DNA of 64,000 nucleotides from UBA1413 sp964552955. GTDB taxonomy: Bacteria > Bacteroidota > Bacteroidia > Bacteroidales > Prolixibacteraceae. The first letter of the stretch is position 1, and each line of letters starts with the position of its first letter. The notes below the pieces were generated by a model. That model searched no databases. It saw nothing but the letters and a program-made list of their open reading frames with translations, and was not told the origin of the DNA. The position numbers were made by a program, and so were the translations under genes. The stretch spans positions 48,195 to 112,194 of the forward strand of contig CAZKIU010000005.1 in NCBI GenBank assembly GCA_964552955.1, read 5' to 3'. Positions 15,635-24,810 of the stretch are shown here, one piece after another.

Positions 15635-17038
15635 ATGAGACTGACGAAAATAGTAGCCACGGTTTCGGACCGGAAGTGTGATGTAGGATTTTTGAAGATG
15701 CTGGCCGATGCGGGGATGAACGTAGCGCGGCTGAACACTGCTCATATCACGGAAGAGTCGGCAGGCCAGGTCATTGGGAATATCCGGAAGGTATCGAACA
15801 AGATTGCCATACTGATCGACACGAAGGGGCCTGAAATTAGGACGACCGGAGTAGATCCTGAAATGAAAGTGAAGCAGGGGGATTTGATACGGGTCTCGGG
15901 GCATTTCAGCTGTTCGGGGGAGCGGAGCCTTGCCGTGAATTATGAATTTCTGCAGGATAACCTGGAACCGGGCCACAAGATCCTTATAGATGACGGGGAG
16001 ATTGAGCTGACGGTAATGGAAAAGGGGGAGTGTTTGTTGTGTAAGGTTGAGAATGACGGCACCATTAAGAATAACAAGAGTATCAATTTACCGGGGGTAG
16101 CCATTCAACTGCCTTCAGTTACCGGTAAAGACAGGCGCTTCATCAGGTTTGCCGCAGAGAACGACATTGATTTTATTGCCCATTCATTTGTCCGCAATAA
16201 GGAAGATGTGCTGGAGGTGCAGCATCTTCTCGACGAGGTAGGGAGCCAGATCAAGATCATAGCCAAGATTGAGGATGCTGAGGGGGTTCGGAACATTGAC
16301 GAGATACTGGACCATGCCTATGGGATCATGATCGCCAGAGGCGATCTGGGCATTGAAATTCCGGCGGAGAAACTGCCCAATATCCAGCGGATGCTGATTC
16401 GCAAGGCGGTAGAGCGGAAGAAGCCGGTGATTGTGGCCACTCAGATGCTGCATTCCATGATTGAGCATCCACGGCCGACGCGGGCCGAGGTGAATGATGT
16501 GGCCCATGCGGTGTTCTCAAGGACCGATGCCATCATGCTCAGCGGGGAGACCGCATATGGTAAATACCCAGAGGAGGCCATCAAGACCATGTCTCGCATC
16601 GCCGAAGAGATCGAGACCTCCCAGGATCAGCGCAACGATATTACCCTGCCCCCGGTGGAAAATGAGATCCAGGCCTATTTTGCCGAGGCAGCCATCAGGG
16701 CATCCAATGAATTGCCGGTCAAGGCGATTGTGGCGACCACCACCACCGGCCGTACCTCCCGTTATCTGGCGGCCTACCGCGGCGACAAACCGGTCTATGC
16801 CAAATGCCACTCCATGCGGGTGGTCAGGGAAATGGCCCTCTCCTATGGGGTGATCCCTTCCTACCTCGAAATGAAAAAGAACAAATTTAAAATCGAGAAA
16901 GCAGCGATCAGCTCCCTCCTCAAAAGCGGAAACCTGGAACTGGACGACCTGATCGTATACGTGGGAGGCCGGTTTGGCGAAAATGCCGGGGCCTCTTTCA
17001 TGGAAATCAGCACCCTCGAGAAATTTAAAGTGGACTAG
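15635..17038 (+). CDS. pyk: pyruvate kinase
   Basis: 467 residues. It makes pyruvate + ATP from PEP + ADP. Motifs: KIVATVSDRKCD, GMNVARLNTAHITE (usually RLNFSH), LIDTKGPEIRT, the B-domain from about 70 to 165, MIARGDLGIEIP with the acidic metal ligand, and PTRAEVNDVAHAVFSRTDAIMLSGETAYGKYP. The C-terminal domain is complete. The stop is 2 bases from the convergent lolA-like stop. The Phe-Ser to Thr-Ala change in RLNTAH is a recurring variant in Bacteroidota-type enzymes as far as I recall; it does not remove the catalytic lysine. Confidence 0.96.
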   Translation: MRLTKIVATVSDRKCDVGFLKMLADAGMNVARLNTAHITEESAGQVIGNIRKVSNKIAILIDTKGPEIRTTGVDPEMKVKQGDLIRVSGHFSCSGERSLAVNYEFLQDNLEPGHKILIDDGEIELTVMEKGECLLCKVENDGTIKNNKSINLPGVAIQLPSVTGKDRRFIRFAAENDIDFIAHSFVRNKEDVLEVQHLLDEVGSQIKIIAKIEDAEGVRNIDEILDHAYGIMIARGDLGIEIPAEKLPNIQRMLIRKAVERKKPVIVATQMLHSMIEHPRPTRAEVNDVAHAVFSRTDAIMLSGETAYGKYPEEAIKTMSRIAEEIETSQDQRNDITLPPVENEIQAYFAEAAIRASNELPVKAIVATTTTGRTSRYLAAYRGDKPVYAKCHSMRVVREMALSYGVIPSYLEMKKNKFKIEKAAISSLLKSGNLELDDLIVYVGGRFGENAGASFMEISTLEKFKVD

Positions 17039-17040
17039 AA

Positions 17041-17688
17041 TTATCGGAAGTCCACCACCTCGATCCCCGGAAATTTAGCCTTGTTGAAGACAAATTCGGT
17101 GTCGGCCACAGGCTGGTTCGACTTGATGTCGTTGACATAAATACCATAGAGGTTCCCGTCTTTTCCATGGGTCACCAATGAGCTGACCAGCAGTTTGGCT
17201 TTGTCGATGCCCACCGTCAACTTCGTGTAATCGGTATTGTTTTTCTGGGGCACCATTTCAATGTAGGTGATCTGTTTTCCACCCACCGTCTTCTCTTCAG
17301 CCGTTTTGAAGGTATACCCCTCCATGTAAATATTGAAAATGGTCGTCGGGTCGATTACCCCTTCGCCTCCTTCCCCGGCATTACTCACGGTCACCTGTCC
17401 GGCTTCTTCCATCAGGTTCCAGACCGTCTTGCCATCACAAAAGATCTGCATGCCCATGTCGGGAAGCTTGACCTGGTATTTGGCACCCTTCAGTAATAAA
17501 GAACCGCTGTTCTGCTCCTTGATCTTCATTTTGGCATTTTCCATGGTAAACGTGAAGGAAGCCGTAAGGGTCTGAAAGGATTGCATTTTTTTACTGGTCT
17601 GTTCCACCAGTGCCCTGGCTTTCATGTCGTTCTGGGCGGTCACGGCGGTGACTGTCAATGCCAGGAAGAGTGTAATTATGTGCCTCAT
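17041..17688 (-). CDS. lolA: LolA-like outer-membrane lipoprotein carrier protein
   Basis: 215 residues with an N-terminal signal peptide (RHIITLFLALTVTAVTAQ). The LolA half-barrel features are visible: ALVEQTSKKMQSFQTLTASFTFTM, GSLLLKGAKYQVKLPDMGMQIFCDGKTVWNL, and a C-terminal FVFNKAKFPGIEVVDFR. Its known role is to carry lipoproteins across the periplasm to the outer membrane. It is the gene immediately downstream of ftsK on the minus strand (174-base gap), an order often seen in Bacteroidota. Confidence 0.88.
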   Translation of the reverse strand: MRHIITLFLALTVTAVTAQNDMKARALVEQTSKKMQSFQTLTASFTFTMENAKMKIKEQNSGSLLLKGAKYQVKLPDMGMQIFCDGKTVWNLMEEAGQVTVSNAGEGGEGVIDPTTIFNIYMEGYTFKTAEEKTVGGKQITYIEMVPQKNNTDYTKLTVGIDKAKLLVSSLVTHGKDGNLYGIYVNDIKSNQPVADTEFVFNKAKFPGIEVVDFR

Positions 17689-17694
17689 TGTAAA

Positions 17695-17722
17695 AATCTT
17701 AAGTCTTAAATCTTGAGTCTTG
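17695..17722. repeat. short 7-bp repeat array (4 units)
   Basis: AATCTTA, AGTCTTA, AATCTTG, AGTCTTG in exact 7-base steps, just upstream of the lolA start and in the ftsK-lolA gap. It is a diverged member of the heptad family. Confidence 0.7.
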
Positions 17723-17862
17723 AATGTTTTGTCATTTAGACATAATTAATTCCTGTTCTATACGATTTATTCCTTGTTATCGTCCTTGTTCAAGTCCTAA
17801 ACCTTGTCCTGGCCCGACCAACGGGAAGGCCCTCTTGACCTGGCCTGAACATAGTGAAGGCC

Positions 17863-20382
17863 TTATTGGATGTTCTTCAATAATTGTTCCAAACTGTATT
17901 CGTCCTGGATAAAGACCTGTCGGGGTTTACTTCCTTCGCCGTTGCCGACAATGCCGGCTTTCTCGAGCTGGTCCATGATCCGGCCGGCGCGGTTATATCC
18001 AATCGCGAGTTTGCGCTGGATCATCGAGGTGGAGCCCAACTGGTTCATCACCACCAGGCGGGCTGCGTCGTCGAAGAGCTCATCTTTTCCCGAGAGGTCT
18101 GCATCGAGGGTGGTTCCTTCCTCATCGCCTTCGACTTCAGGCAGGAGGAAGGCCGTGGGGAATCCGCGCTGGTCGCCGATGAACTTACAGATGTTCTCCA
18201 CTTCGGGAGTGTCGAGGAAGGCGCACTGGACGCGGGTCATGGTGCTTCCCGAGGAGATGAGCATATCGCCTTTGCCCACGAGCTGGTTGGCACCTGGTGT
18301 ATCCAGGATGGTGCGGGAGTCAATCATGGAGGCTACTTTGAAGGCGATACGGGCAGGGAAGTTGGCCTTGATGGTTCCGGTGATTATATTGGTAGAAGGC
18401 CGCTGGGTCGCGATGATCATGTGGATCCCCACGGCACGGGCCAACTGGGCGATCCGGGCGATAGGCAGCTCGATCTCCTTGCCGGCCGTCATGATCAGGT
18501 CGGCAAACTCGTCGATGACCACTACAATATAGGGGAGGAAACGGTGCCCCTTTTCAGGGTTGAGCCTGCGCTGAATGAATTTGTCGTTGTACTCCTTAAC
18601 ATTCCGGGTATGGGCTTTTTTCAGCAGGTCATAACGCTGGTCCATCTCCACGTTGAGGGAGTTGAGGGTAAATTTGACCTTCTGGAAGTCATTGATAATG
18701 GGTTCCTCCTCGTTGGGCAGCTTGGCCAGGTAGTGTTTTTCCAGCACGGAGTAAAGGTTGAGCTCCACCTTCTTGGGGTCGATGAAGACAAACTTGAGTT
18801 CGGAAGGATGTTTCTTGTACAGGAGGGATGCGATGATCACGTTGAGTCCCACCGATTTTCCCTGGCCTGTAGCCCCAGCCACCAGGATGTGGGGCATCTT
18901 GGTCAGGTCGAACATATAGGTCTCGTTGGAGATGGTTTTTCCCAGGGCTACCGGCAGTTCGGCTGTGGATTCGGCGAATTTCTTGGAACTCAGGATCGAA
19001 CGCATGGAGACCACCTCCGGGTTCTGATTGGGGACTTCAATGCCGATGGTTCCGCGCCCCGGGATGGGGGCGATGATGCGGATGCCAAGGGCTGCCAGAC
19101 TCAGGGCGATATCGTCTTCCAGGTTTTTGATCTTGACAATGCGGATGCCGGGGGCAGGCACGATCTCGTAAAGGGTGATGGTGGGCCCGATGGTGGCCCT
19201 GATTTTGGTAATCTCTATTTTATAATGGCGTAAGGTCTCTACAATTTTATTTTTGTTGGAGATGAGTTCCTCGTTACTCACCTCGGCATTGCCCTGTTTA
19301 TGCTCGTCGAGCAGGTCATAGGTGGGAAAACGGAAGCCGGAGAGTTCCAGCGTGGGATCGTAGGGGGGCAGGGAGGGGTCGACCGGGAATTCCTCTTCTG
19401 GGGCGGGTTCTTTGATGAATTCCTCCTCCGGAAGAACAGCTAAAGGCGTGGCGCCGGGATGCGTTTCATTTTCTGAGGGGATATCGATCTCCATATGGAT
19501 ATCGGTGGGGTGCGGGGCCCCATGGGAATGGCTAACATCGTCATCGGGATCAAAAATGGCCGTGACGGCATCGCTGTCGTCGATGACCTTGGAAAGGACC
19601 GGCTCAGCTTCAGCTTCCCTGTTTCTGAGGCCAGCGGAGGCCACTGCAGCCTCTTCCCTTTCACGGGCCGCCCTTTCCTCCTTTCGGGCTTCACGGGCTT
19701 CTTCACGGGCTTCCCGTTCGGCTCTCCGTTCTTCCTGTCTCTCCCGGGCCCGTTCCGCCCGCTCCCGGGCCCTCTCAATAAGCCAGGGAACCAGTCCCCT
19801 GAAGGAGACGCCCGCTACTACGAATCCTATGCCGAACAACAACAGGCCCGTCCCGATCTTACCGATCAGGGCGCTGATCCAGGTGCTTACGACAAAACCG
19901 TATTTTCCCCCGGCATAGAGAAAAGACCCCCCTTCGCTTTTGGCAAAGAGCAGCCCAAGGGTCACCGACAGCCAGATCAGGGCCAGCAGGGTGAGCAGGA
20001 TGTTTTTTCTGTAATTCCGGCTTCGGAAGCCGGCCATACGGAACCCTACAAGGGTCATCAGATAGAGGAGCAGGAAGGCCGGAATACCGAACCAGCGGTT
20101 GATGATCACATCGGCCAGCCAGGCCCCGGTTTTTCCGGCTTTGTTTTCCACCCTGATCTCCGGATCAAACACCAGTTCACTCCATTTGATGTCCAGTTTG
20201 CTCTGGTCTGCATCGCCTGAGAATATAAAGGATATAAAAGCAATGGCCAAATACAGGGTAAAGATCATCAACAGTACCGCCAGGGTGAACCCAACCCGCT
20301 GGTCAGAGACATACTCCCTGAAGCTTTTCTTACCGCCGACATTTCTGCTGTTTTTGACTGGTTTGCGCGTTTGTGATACCAT
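17863..20382 (-). CDS. ftsK: DNA translocase FtsK/SpoIIIE
   Basis: 839 residues from the ATG at 20382; 18 further open codons upstream look non-coding. Order: four membrane helices (about 25-195), a highly charged ERAR/EAREEARKE coiled linker, an acidic linker, the alpha domain (TLYEIVPAPGIRIVKIKNLEDDIALSLAA), the RecA-like motor with Walker A GATGQGKSVG and Walker B YIVVVIDEFADL, and the winged-helix gamma domain (LGSTSMIQRKLAIGYNRAGRIMDQLEKAGIVG) that reads KOPS-type DNA. It pumps DNA at the division septum and activates XerD. A CAAAAGTA (-7 TACTTTTG on the minus strand) lies 32 bases upstream at 20414-20421. Confidence 0.96.
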   Translation of the reverse strand: MVSQTRKPVKNSRNVGGKKSFREYVSDQRVGFTLAVLLMIFTLYLAIAFISFIFSGDADQSKLDIKWSELVFDPEIRVENKAGKTGAWLADVIINRWFGIPAFLLLYLMTLVGFRMAGFRSRNYRKNILLTLLALIWLSVTLGLLFAKSEGGSFLYAGGKYGFVVSTWISALIGKIGTGLLLFGIGFVVAGVSFRGLVPWLIERARERAERARERQEERRAEREAREEAREARKEERAAREREEAAVASAGLRNREAEAEPVLSKVIDDSDAVTAIFDPDDDVSHSHGAPHPTDIHMEIDIPSENETHPGATPLAVLPEEEFIKEPAPEEEFPVDPSLPPYDPTLELSGFRFPTYDLLDEHKQGNAEVSNEELISNKNKIVETLRHYKIEITKIRATIGPTITLYEIVPAPGIRIVKIKNLEDDIALSLAALGIRIIAPIPGRGTIGIEVPNQNPEVVSMRSILSSKKFAESTAELPVALGKTISNETYMFDLTKMPHILVAGATGQGKSVGLNVIIASLLYKKHPSELKFVFIDPKKVELNLYSVLEKHYLAKLPNEEEPIINDFQKVKFTLNSLNVEMDQRYDLLKKAHTRNVKEYNDKFIQRRLNPEKGHRFLPYIVVVIDEFADLIMTAGKEIELPIARIAQLARAVGIHMIIATQRPSTNIITGTIKANFPARIAFKVASMIDSRTILDTPGANQLVGKGDMLISSGSTMTRVQCAFLDTPEVENICKFIGDQRGFPTAFLLPEVEGDEEGTTLDADLSGKDELFDDAARLVVMNQLGSTSMIQRKLAIGYNRAGRIMDQLEKAGIVGNGEGSKPRQVFIQDEYSLEQLLKNIQ

Positions 20383-20573
20383 TGGTTTACGGAACAATAA
20401 TCGATATGTGCTGCAAAAGTAATCAATTTTATCCATCCGGTTTTGAATGGAGAGCGCCCTGTTTCCGGTAATTGTCTCTCAGAAACGCTTTCCGGCAGAA
20501 AAAAGTACCTCATTTTCATTTTTCCGGAACTTTATCGGTTGAAATCCGTTTATAAATCAAAATCATATAATTT

Positions 20574-21092
20574 ATGGAAAGGAATAATACTAAAGTAACC
20601 TTTAAAGGGGGGCCGGTGACCTTGCTGGGAACTCCTCCGGCCGTTGGGGAGCAAGCTCCTGATTTCACGGTACTTGACAAGACGCTGACCCCGCGCACCC
20701 TGTCTGATTATGCCGGCAAGGTCAAAGTCATTGCCGTTTATCCCTCCATCGATACCGGGGTATGTGCAGCCCAGAACCGGAAGTTCAATGTACTGGCCAC
20801 ACAACTCTCTTCAGAAGTGGTGGTGCTCTCGGTGTCGTGCGACCTGCCCTTCGCCCAGGCCCGCTTCTGTGCTGCCGAAGGTCTCGACAATGTGGTGACC
20901 CTCTCCGATCATAAAACAACCGATTTTGGCCTCAAGTACGGCTTCCTGATCGAAGAACTCCGCCTTCTGGCCCGGGGAACCGTCATCATTGACCAGAAAA
21001 ATGTGGTCAGGTATGTCGAATTTGTCCCGGAGATCGCCACTGAACCCAATTACCATGCCCCCATGGAAGTGATTCGTTCAATTTTAGCCTAA
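20574..21092 (+). CDS. tpx: thiol peroxidase (2-Cys peroxiredoxin, Tpx type)
   Basis: 172 residues. It reduces hydroperoxides using a thioredoxin-type donor. The peroxidatic cysteine is C64 in PSIDTGVCAAQN and the resolving cysteine is C99 in PFAQARFC; the 35-residue spacing fits the Tpx subclass. N-terminal VTFKGGPVTLLGTPPAVGEQAPDF is typical. It is followed by an intrinsic terminator at 21207 and is probably a single-gene unit. Confidence 0.96.
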   Translation: MERNNTKVTFKGGPVTLLGTPPAVGEQAPDFTVLDKTLTPRTLSDYAGKVKVIAVYPSIDTGVCAAQNRKFNVLATQLSSEVVVLSVSCDLPFAQARFCAAEGLDNVVTLSDHKTTDFGLKYGFLIEELRLLARGTVIIDQKNVVRYVEFVPEIATEPNYHAPMEVIRSILA

Positions 21093-21206
21093 TAACCAAA
21101 ACTAAGCGCTGATATTAAAGGGGATGATAAAATGCATGGAAAGGGTTCGTTCACTGGTCACATAGAGGCTGACGAATAGAGGTACTCTTGTAGTTTTAAA
21201 TGGATC

Positions 21207-21239
21207 AGAGCCGGGAATAACATTCTCCGGCTCTTTTTG
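21207..21239 (+). terminator. intrinsic terminator after tpx
   Basis: AGAGCCGG (21207-21214) pairs perfectly with CCGGCTCT (21227-21234), with a 12-base loop and a following T run. Confidence 0.8.
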
Positions 21240-21281
21240 AACAGGGCTTATTCCAGATCAGGTCTGATCTTTTGTTGCTGT

Positions 21282-21315
21282 CGGTCGAACGCCTACCGGT
21301 CGAACGCCTACCGGT
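21282..21315. repeat. 15-bp tandem duplication
   Basis: CGGTCGAACGCCTAC occurs twice in direct succession (21282-21296, 21297-21311) and a third copy begins (CGGT). Confidence 0.8.
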
Positions 21316-21513
21316 GAACCGGCAACCTTTTCGCCTCTTCGCCGTTTCCCCATTTCTCCGTATCCTGCCGGATCGGGACGAGGAAAACGCCCAAAATCCT
21401 AAGAAATTCCTTGACAAAATGGAATTCCTTAGTCCGGGCTCAACCGGGAAAAGGCGTTTTATTGTCCTGAACGGATCATTCGTTTGATATGTTGAAATTT
21501 GGGTTTTACAGGA

Positions 21514-21525
21514 TGATAATTATCA
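21514..21525. promoter_or_regulatory. AT-rich palindrome resembling a Fur-type half-site pair
   Basis: TGATAATTATCA is a perfect 12-bp palindrome about 120 bases upstream of the TonB-dependent receptor gene. It resembles GATAAT-type Fur operator halves. It could be an operator, but no regulator is in the window and AT-rich palindromes occur by chance. Confidence 0.3.
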
Positions 21526-21644
21526 TTAATCTGAATGCGCTAGAAATATTAAAACTTGTTAATTTTATGGATTTATTTTTATAGTTTCGCATCGTTGACA
21601 CAAAATAAGACTGTTTTGAATTAATTAATCAAAAATTTTGTTCT

Positions 21645-24600
21645 ATGAGAAAAATTGCGCTTTTGTTACTTGCTGCCTTTTTCATTGGCACGCAGGCATT
21701 GAATGCTCAGGTGCGGCGCGTATCCGGGACTGTGACAGATGCAGCCGACGGAGCTCCCGTACCGGGTGTCTCAGTGGTTGTAAAAGGGACCACGCTGGGT
21801 ACCGTCACCAATCTGGATGGTGTTTACCAGCTTGATGTACCCACTTCAGCCAATACCCTGGTATTTTCCTTTGTAGGGATGAGAACGCAGGAGGTTGCGA
21901 TCACCGGGAATGTGGTGAATGTAGCCATGGTGACCGAGACTTTTGGGGTCGATGAAGTGATGGTCGTAGCCTATGGAACGGCAAAGAAATCCTCCTTTAC
22001 GGGATCAGCCGAGCGGGTGGATGCCGAGAAACTGGAGAAGATCCAGACGGCTTCTGTAGCCAAAGCACTGGAAGGTGCCGCACCCGGAGTACAGGTCACC
22101 GGTGGAACCGGTCAGCCTGGTTCAAGTGCCAACATTCGTATCCGTGGTATCGGTTCGGTGAATGCCTCCAGTGCCCCGCTCTACGTCATCGACGGAGCAC
22201 CTTTTGATGGTAGCCTTAACTCCATCAACACCAACGATATCGAATCGATCACCGTTTTGAAGGATGCCACATCTGCTGCACTTTACGGTGCCCGTGGTGC
22301 TAACGGGGTGATCATTATCACCACCAAGAGGGGGGGCAAGGGAGCTCCCAATGTGAACTTCAAGTCGAGCTGGGGTGGGGTTTCCCGTGCTATCCCCGAT
22401 TATGACAGGGTTTCGATCCAAGAGTATTACGAACTGATGTGGGAAGGGTGGAGAAACGCCCTGGTGATTGCCAACAAACAGACGCCCGAAAATGCTGCCG
22501 CCCTGGCCAGTGGTTCTGGCGCCAGTGGAATTGTAACCAAACTGGGAGGTTACAACTCCTACAATGTGGCCAACGACAAGCTGGTCGGACTCGATGGAAA
22601 ACTGAATCCCGATGCCCAGTTGCTCTATGCAGACGACTGGAATGACAACCTGGCCCGCACGGGTCTTCGTCAGGACTACAACCTTTCGCTGACCGGTGGT
22701 AACGAAAAGAGCAGCTATTATGCTTCTGTGGCTTACCTCGATGAAGAAGGTATGGTAAAATGGTCCAACTTCGACCGTATGACCGCCAGGGTAGGGGCAG
22801 CCAGTCAAGTCAACAACTGGTTGAAATTTGATGCTACCCTGTCGGGATCTACTTCCAACCAGTTCGGATTCCTGGCAGAAGGCACTTACACCACCAACCC
22901 CTTCTACTATGGCAGATTGATGGGCCCCATCTATCCGATCTGGCAATATGACAAAAACGGAAACAAGGTGCTGGACGGTAAGGGAGATCCGATGTTCGAC
23001 ATGGGTGGTGGTTCTTCAGTCTATAAATGGGCTGGTCATACCCGTCCCTATGCTGCCAACTCCAACCTGATGGTGACCCTCCCGCTGGATGAGCGTTCGA
23101 CCAAGCTGAACACGCTTTCAGCCCGCGTGGGTACGGAAATTACCTTCCTGAAAGACTTCAAACTCAGACTTTCCGGAAATACCGATGTCAACAACTATTT
23201 CTATACGACTTACCAGAATCATCTCTTCGCTGATGCAGAAGCCGTAAAGGGCCGCTCCACCAAAGAGTACAGCAACGTTCATTCCTATACTTTCAACCAG
23301 GTCCTTTCCTGGGGCAAACAGTTAGGTGACCACAGACTGGACCTGTTGGCCGGGCATGAGAACTATGAGTACAAGAGCTACAATGTTTGGGCTACCCGTA
23401 CCGGATTCACCATTCCCACCACCCAGCTGGTGGCTGCTTCCGTGGCTGAAGGTTCTTCATCGGCTGCTGATGAGTATGCCAACGAAGGGTACCTCTTCCA
23501 GGGGAATTATGATTATGCCAACAGATATTATCTCTCCGGATCCTTCCGTTATGATGGTTCTTCCCGTTTTTACAAGGACAGCCGCTGGGGTTCCTTCTGG
23601 TCCCTCGGGGGGTCCTGGAGGCTCACTGAAGAAGCTTTTATGAAGGGGATCTCCTGGATCGACAACCTGAAACTGAAAGCCTCCTATGGACAACAGGGGA
23701 ATGACAATATCGGCAACTACTACGGATGGCAGAGCCTCTATTCCATCGACGACCGCAACAATGGGAATTACAATGGTGCCGTTCATTCGCAGTTGGAAAA
23801 CAAGGACCTGAAATGGGAGAAAAATGCCAACTTCAACGTGGGGGTGGAATTTGGTTTTCTGGGTCGCATCCGGGGAGGTATTGACTACTTCCAGAGGGAA
23901 TCGAGTAATCTTCTCTTCAGCGTGCCGCTGCCTGAGTCCACTGGTCTCTCCTCTAAATGGGCCAATATTGGTACCATGAATAACAAGGGGGTTGAAGCCC
24001 AGGTGTCGGTTGATGTGATCAAATTAAAGGATTTCCTCTGGAACCTGGATATCAACGCCACCCACTTCACCAACGAAATTACCAAAATGCCGGTCGGTCC
24101 CGATGGCAAACCGCAGGAGATTATCGATGGAACCAAGAAACGTGCCGAAGGCCATTCGATTTACGATTTCTGGCTGAGAGAGTGGGCTGGTGTGGATGAA
24201 GCCGACGGTAGCGCCCTCTATTATAAGGACATTAAAGATGCCGATGGCAAAGTGACCGGACGTGAAACCACCAAGGACCAGAATGCCGCCAGTTATTACT
24301 ATCACGGCAGTTCCATTCCGGATGTCTATGGTGGCGTCACCAACAGCTTCTCCTTCAAGGGAATTGAATTATCGGCCCTGATCACCTACCAGATTGGCGG
24401 ACAAATGTATGATTCCAACTGGGCCTCTCTGATGCACACCGGTGCTTTCGGATCGCACTGGTCGAGCGATATCAAGGACCGCTGGCAGAAGGCTGGTGAC
24501 AAGACCAACGTTCCCAGGCTGCAGAACAACTATACGGCAGGTACTGCCGCCTCTTCACGCTATCTGACCGATGCTTCCTTCTGGTCATTGAGGAATGTCT

Positions 24601-24797
24601 CCCTTTCCTATTCACTTCCCTCCTCCCTGATCAACAGGTTTGACATCCAGGCGCTGAAGGTTTTCGCTAACGGTGACAACCTCGGACTGCATGCCAAACG
24701 CAAAGGAATGGATCCGCAGCAGTCCTTCGGCGGTACGGCTGACTTTACCTACGTCCCCAGCAGGATTATCAGTTTTGGTGTCAATGTAACTTTCTAA
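21645..24797 (+). CDS. SusC/RagA-family TonB-dependent outer-membrane transporter
   Basis: 1050 residues. A signal peptide (RKIALLLLAAFFIGTQALNA) is followed by a carboxypeptidase-D regulatory-like domain (about 24-105, VSGTVTDAADGAPVPGVSVVVKG), the plug domain (EVMVVAYGTAKKSSFTGSAERV, IRIRGIGSVNASSAPLYVIDGAP, LKDATSAALYGARGANGVIIITTKRG) and a C-terminal beta-barrel ending in an aromatic residue (ISFGVNVTF). It imports glycans or peptides with the SusD-like lipoprotein encoded next. No glycoside hydrolase, protease or sigma/anti-sigma pair sits next to it, so the substrate cannot be inferred. Iron-related cargo is possible given the palindrome upstream. Confidence 0.97.
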   Translation: MRKIALLLLAAFFIGTQALNAQVRRVSGTVTDAADGAPVPGVSVVVKGTTLGTVTNLDGVYQLDVPTSANTLVFSFVGMRTQEVAITGNVVNVAMVTETFGVDEVMVVAYGTAKKSSFTGSAERVDAEKLEKIQTASVAKALEGAAPGVQVTGGTGQPGSSANIRIRGIGSVNASSAPLYVIDGAPFDGSLNSINTNDIESITVLKDATSAALYGARGANGVIIITTKRGGKGAPNVNFKSSWGGVSRAIPDYDRVSIQEYYELMWEGWRNALVIANKQTPENAAALASGSGASGIVTKLGGYNSYNVANDKLVGLDGKLNPDAQLLYADDWNDNLARTGLRQDYNLSLTGGNEKSSYYASVAYLDEEGMVKWSNFDRMTARVGAASQVNNWLKFDATLSGSTSNQFGFLAEGTYTTNPFYYGRLMGPIYPIWQYDKNGNKVLDGKGDPMFDMGGGSSVYKWAGHTRPYAANSNLMVTLPLDERSTKLNTLSARVGTEITFLKDFKLRLSGNTDVNNYFYTTYQNHLFADAEAVKGRSTKEYSNVHSYTFNQVLSWGKQLGDHRLDLLAGHENYEYKSYNVWATRTGFTIPTTQLVAASVAEGSSSAADEYANEGYLFQGNYDYANRYYLSGSFRYDGSSRFYKDSRWGSFWSLGGSWRLTEEAFMKGISWIDNLKLKASYGQQGNDNIGNYYGWQSLYSIDDRNNGNYNGAVHSQLENKDLKWEKNANFNVGVEFGFLGRIRGGIDYFQRESSNLLFSVPLPESTGLSSKWANIGTMNNKGVEAQVSVDVIKLKDFLWNLDINATHFTNEITKMPVGPDGKPQEIIDGTKKRAEGHSIYDFWLREWAGVDEADGSALYYKDIKDADGKVTGRETTKDQNAASYYYHGSSIPDVYGGVTNSFSFKGIELSALITYQIGGQMYDSNWASLMHTGAFGSHWSSDIKDRWQKAGDKTNVPRLQNNYTAGTAASSRYLTDASFWSLRNVSLSYSLPSSLINRFDIQALKVFANGDNLGLHAKRKGMDPQQSFGGTADFTYVPSRIISFGVNVTF

Positions 24798-24810
24798 AGA
24801 ATTGCAAACA

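Larger units (their letters stand above)
21093..21644. other. intergenic region upstream of susC-like gene
   Basis: 552 bases without a supported gene. It holds the tpx terminator (21207-21239), a 15-bp tandem duplication (21282-21311), a 12-bp palindrome TGATAATTATCA (21514-21525) and an AT-rich stretch with TAGTTTCG (21582-21589), a one-mismatch TAnnTTTG candidate about 55 bases before the SusC start. A short 71-codon frame here has no protein-like features. Confidence 0.6.

Noticed and set aside
17884..19233. 449-codon open frame on the plus strand
   Set aside because: Antisense to the ftsK motor domain; no recognisable domain.
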